Source: Nocardia sp. NBC_01329 (lineage in GTDB: Bacteria > Actinomycetota > Actinomycetes > Mycobacteriales > Mycobacteriaceae). From it: DNA of 64,000 bases. A program made the translations under genes and the position numbers. The DNA is taken from positions 4,868,001 to 4,932,000 of the forward strand of contig NZ_CP108381.1 of the NCBI RefSeq assembly GCF_035956715.1, in the 5' to 3' direction. The notes under the pieces are model-generated. The model was not told where the DNA came from. It made no database searches and saw only the letters and a program-made list of their open reading frames with translations. This document shows positions 35,695 to 44,700 of this stretch, in pieces. How positions within the stretch are numbered: the first letter of the stretch is position 1; each line of letters opens with the position of its first letter.

Positions 35695-35916
35695 AGTCGC
35701 CGATACTAGCCGACTGCCAATGCGCCCGGTTTATCCGGTTCTCTTCGACTCGGGGAACGAATTAGTCTATGCCCCAACAAAGTACCGGCGTTAACTATTC
35801 GGCCGGGTTCGTCGCCGTCTTCGAGGCGGAGAACTCTCATCCACGGCGCGTAGGCCCCAGCTCGCGATCTCACCAAGGTGTTCGCGCGTGAGTGCGCTCG
35901 CCGTTTCCATACCGAA

Positions 35917-36294
35917 TCAATCCGATGCCGGACCGGCCCCGGCCTCGATGCTCGCGCGGAGTCCGAGGATCTCGGCTTCCTGAGCCCGGAGGCGGGCGAT
36001 TCCAGCGTCCAATTGGCTTGCCCGCTCGTCGAGTTGCGCCAACGCGGCTTTCCGATCAGCATCGGAGGCGCCGGCGGGATCGATGCATGCGACCTGCAGT
36101 ATCGCGGATGCCTCGGACAGCGACAGACCGGATGCCAACAAGCAACGTATGTGGTCCACGATCTGAACATCGTCGGGGCGGTAGTTCCGGTACCCGTTGG
36201 AGTCACGTTCGGGCGAGAGAATCCCGGCGCCCTCGTAGTGCCGGAGCATTCGCGGGCTCGCCCCGGTGGCATGGCTCAAATCGCGTATCCGCAT
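35917..36294 (-). CDS. MerR-family transcriptional regulator
   Basis: The start is ATG 36294 (MRIRDLSHATGASPRMLRHY) with GGAGAGG upstream; the open frame reaches 36330. The 125-residue protein has the MerR winged helix (residues ~1-70, with RHYEGAGILSPERDSNGYRNY), then a coiled-coil dimerisation helix. It has no Cys effector site and is not an obvious metal sensor. It diverges from a quinone-reductase gene with a shared operator between them, so it probably controls that gene. Confidence 0.9.
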   Translation of the reverse strand: MRIRDLSHATGASPRMLRHYEGAGILSPERDSNGYRNYRPDDVQIVDHIRCLLASGLSLSEASAILQVACIDPAGASDADRKAALAQLDERASQLDAGIARLRAQEAEILGLRASIEAGAGPASD

Positions 36295-36309
36295 CCAGCT
36301 GCCTCTCCT

Positions 36310-36329
36310 TGACATTGACGTCAGTGTCA
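36310..36329. promoter_or_regulatory. MerR-type operator/promoter between the regulator and the quinone reductase
   Basis: A 20-bp near-perfect dyad (TGACATTGACGTCAGTGTCA) overlaps TTGACA (36309-36314). TAGTTT (36335-36340) lies 20 bp further on, the long spacer typical of MerR-activated promoters. The reductase ATG is at 36348, so its transcript would be nearly leaderless. Confidence 0.65.
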
Positions 36330-36347
36330 TACTCTAGTTTGGCCTGC

Positions 36348-36977
36348 ATGACGAACAAAAGCAGTCGACCGAAGGTGATGCTCGTAGTTGCGCATCCGGA
36401 CCACGACTCGGCTACCTGGGCCATTGCACGGGCCATCGAGCAGGGCATCGAGTCCGATGGAAACATCACCGCCATAACCCATGACTTGGTGACATCCGGT
36501 TTCGACCCGGTCTACCGAAAGGCAGATCTGGCGCATCACCGAGGGCTTTCGGAACTTCCGGCCGACGTCGGACGGGAGCAGGAACTGCTCGAATCGGCCG
36601 ATGTGACCGTCGTCCTCTTTCCGGTCTACTGGTGGTCAATGCCGGCCCTCGCCAAAGGCTGGTTCGACCGAGTATTCGGGGCCTACGACGATGTTTCGCA
36701 CGGTAGTCCGAGCGTGGTGAAGCAACTACATCTCGTCGCAAGTGCTGGTCTCGGTGAAGGTACGTTCGCCCGGCACGGATACAAGACGGCGCTGACGACT
36801 CAGACGATGCACGGCATCGCCGACTACTCGCAGATCGGCGCCTCATCCATCGAATTTCTCTACGACACCGAGTCCAAGGACTCGGCAGTCCACGAACAAC
36901 TGATCGCTCACGGATACAGAATCGGCGTCGCGATGGCCCAGCGTGCGCACAATGCGCACGACCCGGTCGCGGCCTGA
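36348..36977 (+). CDS. NAD(P)H:quinone oxidoreductase, flavodoxin-2 family
   Basis: The 209-residue protein has the flavodoxin-2 fold: KVMLVVAHPDHDSATWAIAR (FMN phosphate loop), VTVVLFPVYWWSMPALAKGW (the conserved P-x-Y-W-W-S-x-P-A motif) and GWFDRVF. Such enzymes reduce quinones or electrophiles by two electrons in the cytosol. The divergent MerR gene and operator suggest induction by an electrophile or redox-active drug. It starts at ATG 36348. Confidence 0.92.
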   Translation: MTNKSSRPKVMLVVAHPDHDSATWAIARAIEQGIESDGNITAITHDLVTSGFDPVYRKADLAHHRGLSELPADVGREQELLESADVTVVLFPVYWWSMPALAKGWFDRVFGAYDDVSHGSPSVVKQLHLVASAGLGEGTFARHGYKTALTTQTMHGIADYSQIGASSIEFLYDTESKDSAVHEQLIAHGYRIGVAMAQRAHNAHDPVAA

Positions 36978-37000
36978 GTGATCGAACGTCACAACGACCT

Positions 37001-37088
37001 CATCCGGTCGCCACGCAGGGTGACCTCGGCGCCGATCGGCATACCCTCGAGCAGTTCGAACTGCGCGATGGACTCGGTTGCCTTGCCG
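37001..37088 (-). pseudogene. rplE (L5) gene fragment, 88 bp
   Basis: This stretch aligns without gaps to rplE bases 38396-38483, with roughly ten differences by eye. Its minus-strand translation (ATESIAQFELLEGMPIGAEV) tracks L5 (ATKSIAQFKLREGMPIGAKV) and the reading frame is kept. Three of the changes are Lys to Glu. No start or further L5 sequence flanks it. It is a relic of a second rplE copy, left in the segment that splits the spc operon. Confidence 0.85.
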
Positions 37089-37137
37089 AGCGTGAGACAC
37101 TGGCTTCGCGAAGGATCCAATGCCACAGGAGGGCTCG

Positions 37138-37446
37138 ATGTTCGCGCTCGTAGTCAGGTTCGACCTAATGGATGCCGAGGCAGCCACGAGTTTCGACCGG
37201 CTGGTGGAAGAGACCGCCAAGGGAATCCGCGAGCTGGAACCGGGGACACTCGTCTACGCAACCCACACCGTGGCCGACGCGCCCTTGTCCCGCGTTTTCT
37301 ACGAGGTGTATCGGGATCGGGAGGCTTTCGAGGAACACGAGCGGCAGCCACACACCCGCCGATTCCTGGCCGAGCGCGGCAATTACACCTCCGATTTCCG
37401 GGTCGAATTCCTCACACCCGTAGCGGCCGAAGGGCTGCCGGACTGA
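37138..37446 (+). CDS. Antibiotic-biosynthesis-monooxygenase (ABM) domain protein
   Basis: The start is ATG 37138, with AGGAGG six bases upstream; the open frame begins at 37120. The 102-residue protein has the ferredoxin-like ABM fold (FALVVRFDLMDAEAATSFDR; FYEVYRDREAFEEHERQPH, the usual E-V-Y-x-D-x-x-A-F-x-x-H strand-helix). Family members are quinol or heme monooxygenases acting as dimers. The nearby quinone reductase hints at quinone metabolism, but the genes are 160 bp apart with the rplE relic between. Confidence 0.82.
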   Translation: MFALVVRFDLMDAEAATSFDRLVEETAKGIRELEPGTLVYATHTVADAPLSRVFYEVYRDREAFEEHERQPHTRRFLAERGNYTSDFRVEFLTPVAAEGLPD

Positions 37447-37449
37447 ACG

Positions 37450-37671
37450 TCACAGCCGGTCGGTAATCCCGCACCACACAGCGAAGCCGGTCACCGTATC
37501 CACCTTCCGGGCCTCAGCGCGAACCAGCGCGCGCACCGTCTCGTGGACCATCGGGTTGTAGCGGGTCTGTGCTGGCGCAACCCGTCTCGCTTCCTGCAGT
37601 GCAGCCAGCGCCCTCGGCCGGTCCCCGAACAGCAGCCACGCGCGGGCCAAGTCCATGTGATGGTGTCCGTG
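37450..37671 (-). pseudogene. C-terminal fragment of a helix-turn-helix regulator with TPR-like tail
   Basis: The frame ends MDLARAWLLFGDRPRALAAL and ARRVAPAQTRYNPMVHETVR, closely recalling the C-termini of the XRE-type regulators with TPR-like domains found in Nocardia and Streptomyces. The DNA-binding domain and most of the body are missing, and the similarity stops at about 37671 where another relic begins. Not expected to function. Confidence 0.65.
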
Positions 37672-37672
37672 C

Positions 37673-37834
37673 GGCATCCTGCACCACCTCGCCGACGGTC
37701 TCGACACCGCAGGGTTCGTCCGGGGCTGGGGGGAGATGCTGCCGCCCGGTTCGTTCCTGGTGCTGACCCACCTTTCCGACTTTGGCCCCGACGACCCTCT
37801 GCACCCGTATGCGACCGCGTGCCAGGATCGCTAG
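37673..37834 (+). pseudogene. Fragment of an SAV2177/DUF574-type SAM methyltransferase
   Basis: The 53-residue stretch (ILHHLADGLDTAGFVRGWGE, PPGSFLVLTHLSDFGPDD) matches the late core of DUF574 methyltransferases, where the phrase LxPGSxLVLSH is typical. There is no SAM-binding N-terminus and no start codon. It abuts the regulator fragment, indicating a deletion junction near 37672. Confidence 0.6.
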
Positions 37835-37875
37835 GTGAATCAGCTCGCTCTCCTTTCTGCGGCGGCGTGAAGCAC

Positions 37876-37909
37876 GCGAAGGACCCGAGCCGCAGCTCGG
37901 GTCCTTCGC
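37876..37909. terminator. Strong hairpin after rpsN
   Basis: A perfect 14-bp stem (GCGAAGGACCCGAG and its complement) with loop CCGCAG lies 43 bp after the rpsN stop. It should end the rplN-rplX-rplE-rpsN transcript, so read-through into rpsH is not expected. Confidence 0.8.
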
Positions 37910-37951
37910 GATATTTATGATCAGCCGCCGGGCGAACCCGCCGGGCTCAGC

Positions 37952-38137
37952 TCACCAGGAGCTCTTGTGCACGCCCGGCAGCTCGCCGCGGTGCGCCATT
38001 TCCCGCAGGCACACACGGCACAGGCCGAACTTGCGGTACACCGCGTGCGGCCGGCCGCAGCGCTGGCAGCGGGTGTAGGCGCGCACAGCGAACTTCGGCT
38101 TACGGTTGGCCTTGTTGACCAGTGCTTTCTTGGCCAT
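37952..38137 (-). CDS. rpsN: Ribosomal protein S14, zinc-binding (type Z) form
   Basis: Small-subunit protein S14, 61 residues, with both CxxC pairs (RCQRCGR and GLCRVCLRE), so the zinc-containing C+ form. It is 3 bp after rplE. Its normal downstream neighbour rpsH is absent; a terminator and relics follow instead. Confidence 0.97.
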   Translation of the reverse strand: MAKKALVNKANRKPKFAVRAYTRCQRCGRPHAVYRKFGLCRVCLREMAHRGELPGVHKSSW

Positions 38138-38140
38138 GTC

Positions 38141-38704
38141 TCAGTTCTCCTTGAACGGGAAGCCGAGGTGCTTCAGCAGGGCACGGCCTTCTTCGTTGTT
38201 GGTCGCGGTGGTGACAACGGTGATATCCATACCACGCGGGCGATCGATCTTGTCCACGTCGATCTCGTGGAACATCGACTGCTCGCTCAGACCGAACGTG
38301 TAGTTGCCGTTGCCGTCGAACTGTTTGGGCGACAGGCCGCGGAAGTCGCGGATACGGGGCAGGGCGATCGAGACCAGACGGTCCAGGAACTCCCACATCC
38401 GGTCGCCGCGCAAGGTGACCTTGGCGCCGATCGGCATACCCTCACGCAGCTTGAACTGCGCGATGGACTTGGTGGCCTTGCGGATCTGCGGCTTCTGGCC
38501 GGTGATCAGGGCCAGGTCCTCGATCGCGCCGTTGATCAGCTTCGCGTCGCGGGCGGCGTCACCGACACCCATGTTCACCACGACCTTGACCACGCCGGGG
38601 ATCTGCATGACGTTCGGGTAGGAGAACTCGGTGTTCAGCGCGTCCTTGATCTCCGCACGGTAGCGCTGCTTCAGCCGAGGCTGGATCTTCTCGGTGGTGG
38701 TCAT
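38141..38704 (-). CDS. rplE: Ribosomal protein L5
   Basis: 5S rRNA-binding protein L5, 187 residues (MTTTEKIQPRLKQRY; NVMQIPGVVKVVVNMGVGDA; RGMDITVVTTATNNEEGRAL). It is intact and 1 bp after rplX. An 88-bp diverged copy of its middle lies at 37001-37088. Confidence 0.97.
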   Translation of the reverse strand: MTTTEKIQPRLKQRYRAEIKDALNTEFSYPNVMQIPGVVKVVVNMGVGDAARDAKLINGAIEDLALITGQKPQIRKATKSIAQFKLREGMPIGAKVTLRGDRMWEFLDRLVSIALPRIRDFRGLSPKQFDGNGNYTFGLSEQSMFHEIDVDKIDRPRGMDITVVTTATNNEEGRALLKHLGFPFKEN

Positions 38705-38705
38705 A

Positions 38706-39023
38706 TCAGATGTCCTTCCCGTTCTTACGGGAGATCCGAACCCGCTTGCCGGTTTCTTCGTCGGTGCGGAAGCCGATCCGCGTCGGATTACCGTCCGAGT
38801 CGACGACCATCACGTTGGACACGTGGATGGGCGCTTCCTGGGTCACGATGCCGCCCGAGGAGGCGCCACGCAGGTTCGCGGAGTTCGCGACATGCTTCTT
38901 GATCCGGTTGACGCCCTCGACCAGGATCCGGTTGTCCTTCGGGAAAGCCTGGATGACCTTGCCCTTGGCGCCCTTGTCCTTGCCCGAGACGACGAGCACG
39001 GTATCGCCCTTGTGCACCTTCAT
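38706..39023 (-). CDS. rplX: Ribosomal protein L24
   Basis: Large-subunit assembly protein L24, 105 residues, with the KOW motif KGDTVLVVSGKDKGAKGKV at the N-terminus and IHVSNVMVVD in the middle. It is 1 bp after rplN and 1 bp before rplE. Confidence 0.97.
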   Translation of the reverse strand: MKVHKGDTVLVVSGKDKGAKGKVIQAFPKDNRILVEGVNRIKKHVANSANLRGASSGGIVTQEAPIHVSNVMVVDSDGNPTRIGFRTDEETGKRVRISRKNGKDI

Positions 39024-39024
39024 G

Positions 39025-39393
39025 TCAGAGCACCTCCGGGGCCAGCGAAACGATCTTCATGAACTTCTTGTCACGCAGCTCGCGCCCGACCGGGCCGAAG
39101 ATGCGGGTGCCGCGCGGATCGTTGTCCGGCTTGATGAGCACGGCGGCGTTCTCGTCGAAACGGATGTAGGAACCATCCGGACGGCGCCGCTCCTTGGTGG
39201 TGCGCACCACGACGGCCTTCACGACGTCACCCCGTTTGACGTTGCCGCCCGGGATGGCTTCTTTCACAGTGGCGACGATGACATCGCCGATACCGGCATA
39301 GCGGCGCGACGAACCACCGAGAACGCGGATGCAGAGAATCTCCTTGGCACCCGTGTTGTCGGCGACGCGCAGCCGCGACTCCTGCTGAATCAC
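39025..39393 (-). CDS. rplN: Ribosomal protein L14
   Basis: Large-subunit protein L14, 122 residues, starting at GTG 39393 (IQQESRLRVADNTGAKEILC) behind GAGGAGG. The core includes GDVVKAVVVRTTKERRRPDG. It is the first gene of the proximal spc group; rpsQ is not adjacent, and a promoter lies ~170 bp upstream. Confidence 0.97.
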   Translation of the reverse strand: MIQQESRLRVADNTGAKEILCIRVLGGSSRRYAGIGDVIVATVKEAIPGGNVKRGDVVKAVVVRTTKERRRPDGSYIRFDENAAVLIKPDNDPRGTRIFGPVGRELRDKKFMKIVSLAPEVL

Positions 39394-39561
39394 TTCAGCC
39401 TCCTCGACCTGGACGTAAAGCACGCCGGATTGCCGACCCGACGGGCATGGTCTGTCACCATTCGAACGCGCGCCTACCAGCGGTTCTTCTACGATCTCGA
39501 CGATCAACCACCGGGGGTTCGCGGCCGAATCGCGGGCACTGAGCCCGCAGGCAACCGATCA

Positions 39562-39590
39562 AGGATAGCGAATCCGCAGCTCGGACCGAA
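39562..39590 (-). promoter_or_regulatory. Candidate promoter for rplN-rpsN
   Basis: On the minus strand TTCGGT (39590-39585) and TATCCT (39567-39562) are 17 bp apart. The 317-bp gap 39394-39710 holds no gene; it contains this promoter, a ~160-nt leader for rplN, and presumably the promoter of the divergent peptidase gene. Confidence 0.45.
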
Positions 39591-39710
39591 ATCGGGGAGG
39601 TGCTTATCGGTCCGTGTCTCCCGGCGCGACGCCGGGGTGGGGCGCCGGTAGCCTCATGGGGCCGGTTCGCCTATGAAGAGGTGCGGGTCCCGCATCGGGG
39701 AGAGGTTTCG

Positions 39711-41750
39711 TTGAAATCATCGGATCGTCGGTTGGTGCTCGATCGACGTGGGTTCCTGGTCGCCTTGGGGCTGGCCCCCGCGGCCGCGTGGCTGGCCTCA
39801 TGTTCGGAGGCCCGACCCGTCGAGCTGGTATCCGTCGACATGAGCGGCTCCGATCCGGCGATCCGGCCGCAGGACGATCTGTACCGGCACGTCAACGGGA
39901 AATGGCTGAGCGAGTACCAGCTGCCGCCGGACAAGACCTCCTACGGTGCGTTCAGCGAGGCGGCTGAGCGCACCCAACAGCAGCTGCGGGAGATCATCGA
40001 GGGCATCAGCGACCCGGCGGACGGGACCGAGGCCCAGCAGATCCGCGATCTCTTCGACGCCCGGATGAATCTGGACGAGATCGAACGGCTCGGCCTGACT
40101 CCGCTCGATTCGATGTTCGCCGAGATCGAGGACGCGAAGGACAAACCGGCGCTGGCCGAGGTGATGGGCCGGTTGCCGATCGGCGGATTGATCGGTATCG
40201 GGGTCAGCATCGATCAGAAGAACTCCACGGCGTACATCCCCTCGATCGGTCAGTCCGGTCTGGGGCTGGACGAGCAGTACTACCGCGACCCGCAGTTCGC
40301 GGAGGAACTCGCCGGCTACCGGACCTACCTGGAACGCCTCGCCAAGGGCGCGGATATGCCCGACCCGGCCGGCATCGCCGGGCGGCTGCTCGATCTGGAG
40401 ACCCGGATCGCCGCCGGGCACTGGGACAATGTGCGCAATCGCGACGCCGAGGCCACCTACAACGTCTTCGAATGGAAGAAAGCCACCGCCCTGGCCCCGG
40501 AATACGACTGGGAGCCGTGGCTGCGCGGTATCACCGACCGTCCCCAGGATCTGTTCGCGAAGGTCGTGGTGAACCAGCCGTCCTTCGTCACCGAGGCCGG
40601 CAAGATCTGGGCCGCGACCGATATCGCCATCTGGCGGGACTATCTGAAACTCGCGGTGCTCAAGACCTATGCCAATGTCTTGCCGAAGGAGATCTCCGAC
40701 GCCAATTTCGATTTCAACGGCCGGCTCATGTCGGGATTGAAACAGCGGCCGGAACTGTGGAAATCAGCGGTCGGTTCGGTGGACAGCAACCTGAGCGAAC
40801 AGCTGGGCAAGCTCTACGTGGACAAACATTTCCCGCCCGAGGCCAAGGAACGGGTCAAGGCGATGGTCGACGATCTGATGGCCGCCTACCGGGAGAATTT
40901 CACCAACTCGAGCTGGATGTCGCCGGAAACGCGGAAGGCCTCCATCGAGAAGCTGGACAAGATCGTCGCCAAACTCGGATACCCGGATAAATGGGTCGAC
41001 TATTCCGGTCTGAAGGTGACTCGCGGCAAACTGATCGAATCCCTGCGTGCCATCAACGATTTCGAGGTGAAACGGTCGTTCGATCGACTGGGCGAGCCGG
41101 TGGACAAAACCGAGTGGGGCGCCTCCCCGCAGACGGTGAACGCCTACTACTCCGCCACCAACAACGAAATCGTGTTCCCCGCCGCGTTCCTCCAGCCGCC
41201 GTTCTTCGACAAGGATGCCGAGATCGCGGTGAACTACGGCGGGGTCGGCGCGGTGATCGGGCACGAGATCGGCCACGGTTTCGACGACCAGGGCTCGAAA
41301 TTCGACGGTGACGGCAACCAGCGCGACTGGTGGACCCAGGCCGACCGGGCCGCGTTCGACGCGAAATCCCAGCAGCTCATCGAGCAGTACAACGCGCTGG
41401 TCCCCGAAGGACTGCCCCCGGAGCAGCATGTGAACGGCGCGCTCACCGTCGGCGAGAACCTGGCCGATCTGCGCGGCCTGCAGATCGCGCTGACCGCGTA
41501 CCGGATCGCCGAGCAGCGGCAAGGGGTCACCGCCCCCGACTACCGCACCATGTTCAACTCGTACGCACGGATCTGGCGATCCAAATCGACGCCCGAGGTC
41601 ACCGAACGACTGCTCGCCGGTGATACCCATTCCCCCGACGAGTTCCGGGTGAACCAGGTGGTCCGCAATATCGCGGAGTTCTACCGGACGTTCGAAGTCG
41701 TGGAATCGGACAAGCTCTTCCTGCCCGAGGACCAGCGCATCGAGCTGTGA
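39711..41750 (+). CDS. M13 zinc metallopeptidase, predicted Tat-exported lipoprotein
   Basis: I chose TTG 39711 because GGGAGAGG precedes it and it gives a proper export signal: DRRGFLVALGL with the twin arginine, then a lipobox LASC near residue 34. The mature ~645-residue protein is a neprilysin-type (M13) peptidase with HEIGHGFDDQG (two zinc His and the catalytic Glu) and GENLADLRGL (third zinc ligand, Glu). The NAYYSATNNEIVFPAAFLQP substrate-binding segment is intact. It should act on peptides at the outer face of the membrane. It lies between rplN and the siderophore genes and is probably not part of either. Confidence 0.9.
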   Translation: MKSSDRRLVLDRRGFLVALGLAPAAAWLASCSEARPVELVSVDMSGSDPAIRPQDDLYRHVNGKWLSEYQLPPDKTSYGAFSEAAERTQQQLREIIEGISDPADGTEAQQIRDLFDARMNLDEIERLGLTPLDSMFAEIEDAKDKPALAEVMGRLPIGGLIGIGVSIDQKNSTAYIPSIGQSGLGLDEQYYRDPQFAEELAGYRTYLERLAKGADMPDPAGIAGRLLDLETRIAAGHWDNVRNRDAEATYNVFEWKKATALAPEYDWEPWLRGITDRPQDLFAKVVVNQPSFVTEAGKIWAATDIAIWRDYLKLAVLKTYANVLPKEISDANFDFNGRLMSGLKQRPELWKSAVGSVDSNLSEQLGKLYVDKHFPPEAKERVKAMVDDLMAAYRENFTNSSWMSPETRKASIEKLDKIVAKLGYPDKWVDYSGLKVTRGKLIESLRAINDFEVKRSFDRLGEPVDKTEWGASPQTVNAYYSATNNEIVFPAAFLQPPFFDKDAEIAVNYGGVGAVIGHEIGHGFDDQGSKFDGDGNQRDWWTQADRAAFDAKSQQLIEQYNALVPEGLPPEQHVNGALTVGENLADLRGLQIALTAYRIAEQRQGVTAPDYRTMFNSYARIWRSKSTPEVTERLLAGDTHSPDEFRVNQVVRNIAEFYRTFEVVESDKLFLPEDQRIEL

Positions 41751-41794
41751 GCGCCGGGGAGCGGTCCGTCCGCTCCCCGCAGCACACCCCTGAC

Positions 41795-44700
41795 TCAGGG
41801 CATGAGGGCCTCGGCCGACCCGGGCAGCAGCGAGACCGACTCCGACACCGGCACGTCCGGAGCTTCGACGAACGCCGTCAGCATCTGCCGAAGATACCGC
41901 GCGAATCCATCCACCGAGTCCTGGTCGTGCCGCTCGGCATCAGCGGATACGCCCACCCGCAGACCTCCCTCGGGCTCGGGTGTGAAGGCGAATACGAGCC
42001 GGTGTGCGGTATCGCGCGTTATTTCCAGCACGCGCACCGACACCTCGTCGCCGAGCCAGAACTGCGCGGGCCGCACGCGATCACCGAAATCCACCACCGC
42101 CCGGCACAGGTCGTACGGTGAACGGCCCGGACACACCGCGGCGGCGATACCATCGATCAGCATGTCCTGGCTGCCGTAGACCCCCAGCGCCGTGCCGCGC
42201 GCGCGATCGAGCACCGTACGCAGCGTCGGATCGCCGGACAGGTCGTGGCGCAGCACGACGGCTGCGGACAGGGGCCCCACCACATCGGCTACCGCGCGGT
42301 CGGCCCGACCGGAAACCGGTGCTCCGAGCGCGATATCGGCGCCCGCTCCCAGTGCGTGCAACAGTGCCGCCACCACAGCCTGGTACAGCATGTACTCCGA
42401 GGCCCCCACGGTCTCGGCGTGGGCGCGCAGCCGGCGTCGGAACGCGGTGGACACCGTGAACTCGTTCGAACGGACAGCGTCGGAGGCGGCATCGGCCGGT
42501 ACCGCGGATTCCGGCAACCCGGTGAGCGCGGTGCGCCATTGCGCCAATTGCGGCCCGGACGACGCGGCGGTCGCGAGCTGCCACAGTGTGTAGTCGGCGT
42601 AATCGATCGCCGGCCTGGTCCACTGCGGCGCGGCGCCGGTCGCGGCCCGGCTCCGATAGGCCGTGGCCAGATCGGCGAGGACGATCCGCAGCGACCACTC
42701 GTCGGCCACCGATCGGTCGGACGTCAATTCGAGTACGTGCCGGTCCGCGCCGAGAACGAACAGTCGTGGGCGCAGCAGCGGTCCCGCCGCCCGGTCGAAC
42801 GGGGCCGGTGGTGCCGACAGCGCTTCGGCCAGGTCGCCTTCCGCGATCGGGTCGGCCGGAATATCGGGCCGGAGTTCGGGAAGGACCACCTGCTGCCGCG
42901 ACTCGCCCAGGCCGGCGACGACCGTCCGTAGAATCTCGTGCCGGGCGTACACATCGGCGAGAGCGCCGGTGAGCGCCGTGCGGTCGAGCGGGCCGTCCAA
43001 GCGCACCGTCAGCCGGGCCACGCTGTCGGAGCCGGCCGACGGAACCGCACGCTGGTTGAACGACAGCGGGATCCGTGCGGGCCGCGGACCGCGGCCCAGC
43101 TCGGGCCGTCCCGTTCCGATAACCGGTGTCGCGTCCACCAGCGCCGCCAGACCCGCCACTGTCGGGGTGTCGAAGACAACCCGCACATCGACCTCGACGC
43201 CGAACTCCGCGCGGATCAGCAACACCAATCGGTTTGCCAGCAGCGAGTGCCCGCCGAGTTCGAAGAACGAATTGTCGGCGCCGATACTTTCGCAGCCGAA
43301 GATCTCGCCGAACAACCCGGCCAGCCGTACTTCGGTGGAGGTGCTCGGCGGCCGTACCGCGCCGGTATCGAACCGGCGCGCCTCGGGAAGCGCCCGCCGG
43401 TCGAGTTTCCCGTGTTCGGTGAGCGGGATCTCCTCGATCACCGACCAGGCTGTGGGCAACATGTAGTCCGGCAGCGATTTCGCCGCGTAAGCCCTGACCT
43501 CGGCCACATCCACGGTGCCGGAGGCCGGCACCAGATAGGCGGCCAGACCTGTTCCGGTGGCCGGATCCTGGAACGCGACGACCGCGCATGCGCCGACGCC
43601 CGGATGCGCGGACAGCGCCGCCGCCACCTCACCCGTTTCGATCCGGTATCCCCGCACCTTGACCTGTTCGTCGGCACGCCCGACGAACTCGAGTTCACCG
43701 GAACCGTTGCGCCGGGCCAGATCACCGGTGCGGTACAGCCGCCGCCCCGGGTGGAAGGGGTCCGCGACGAACCGTTCGGCGGTAGGCCCGTACCGGTGCA
43801 GATAACCTCGGGCCAATTGCTCACCGCCGAGGTAGATCTCGCCGATTACACCATCCGCGACGAGCTGTAAACGGTCGTCCAGCAGGTAGACGTACACATT
43901 GCGGTTGGGAATGCCGACCGGTACGACGCGGGTGCCCTGAGGTCCGCGCACAGCCAGATGGGTGGCCGAGACCACGGCCTCGGTGGGCCCGTAATGATTG
44001 CGAAGTTCCGCGTCGAATACGCCGGCGAAGCGGTCGGCCACTTCACCGAGCAGGGCTTCCCCACCCACCGGGACCCGGCGCAACGCCCGCCATTCCGTCA
44101 CTTCGGGCAGCATCAGGAAGGTGCTCAGCAGCGACGGCACCATGTGCAGCACGGTCACCCCGTGCCGGGCGATCAGATCCGAGACGTACGGAATATCGCG
44201 CAGTGCGTCCGGTTTCGGAATCACCAGACAGGCACCGAGGGTCAGCGTGACGAAGATATCGAGCAGCGACGCGTCGAAACTCACCGAGGAGGACTGCAGT
44301 AGCCGGTCCGCCGCGGTCATATCCCATTCCGCGGAGAATCCACGCAGGTGATCGGCTATCGCCGCGTGCGGTACCCCGACACCCTTGGGGGTACCCGTCG
44401 AACCCGACGTGTAGATGACGTAGGCCGAGTTCTCCGGACGCAGCGGCCGGACCCGCTCTTCGTCGCGGAGATCGTGGCCGGACAGCTCGGCAGCGGTCTC
44501 TTCGGCAGCGGCCAGTTCGACACAGCCGAGCAGCAGGCGCGGGCGGGCGTCGCTGTCCAAGAAGTCGATGCGTTTGTCCGGATAGGACGGGTCGATCGGC
44601 AGATAGGCGGCGCCTGCTTTCAGGACCGCCAGCGCGGCGACGACGAACTCCACGGAGTTGCCGATTCGCAGCGCGACGAGATCCTCTGTCCCGATTCCCT

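Noticed and set aside
35706..36272. Minus-strand frame ending RVLRLEDGDEPGRIVNAG below the MerR gene
   Set aside because: The last ~50 codons look somewhat protein-like but most of the frame is a shadow of the MerR gene; not enough to call a relic.
42081..43589. 502-residue minus-strand frame inside the NRPS
   Set aside because: Frame shadow of the NRPS gene with Arg/Gly-rich composition.
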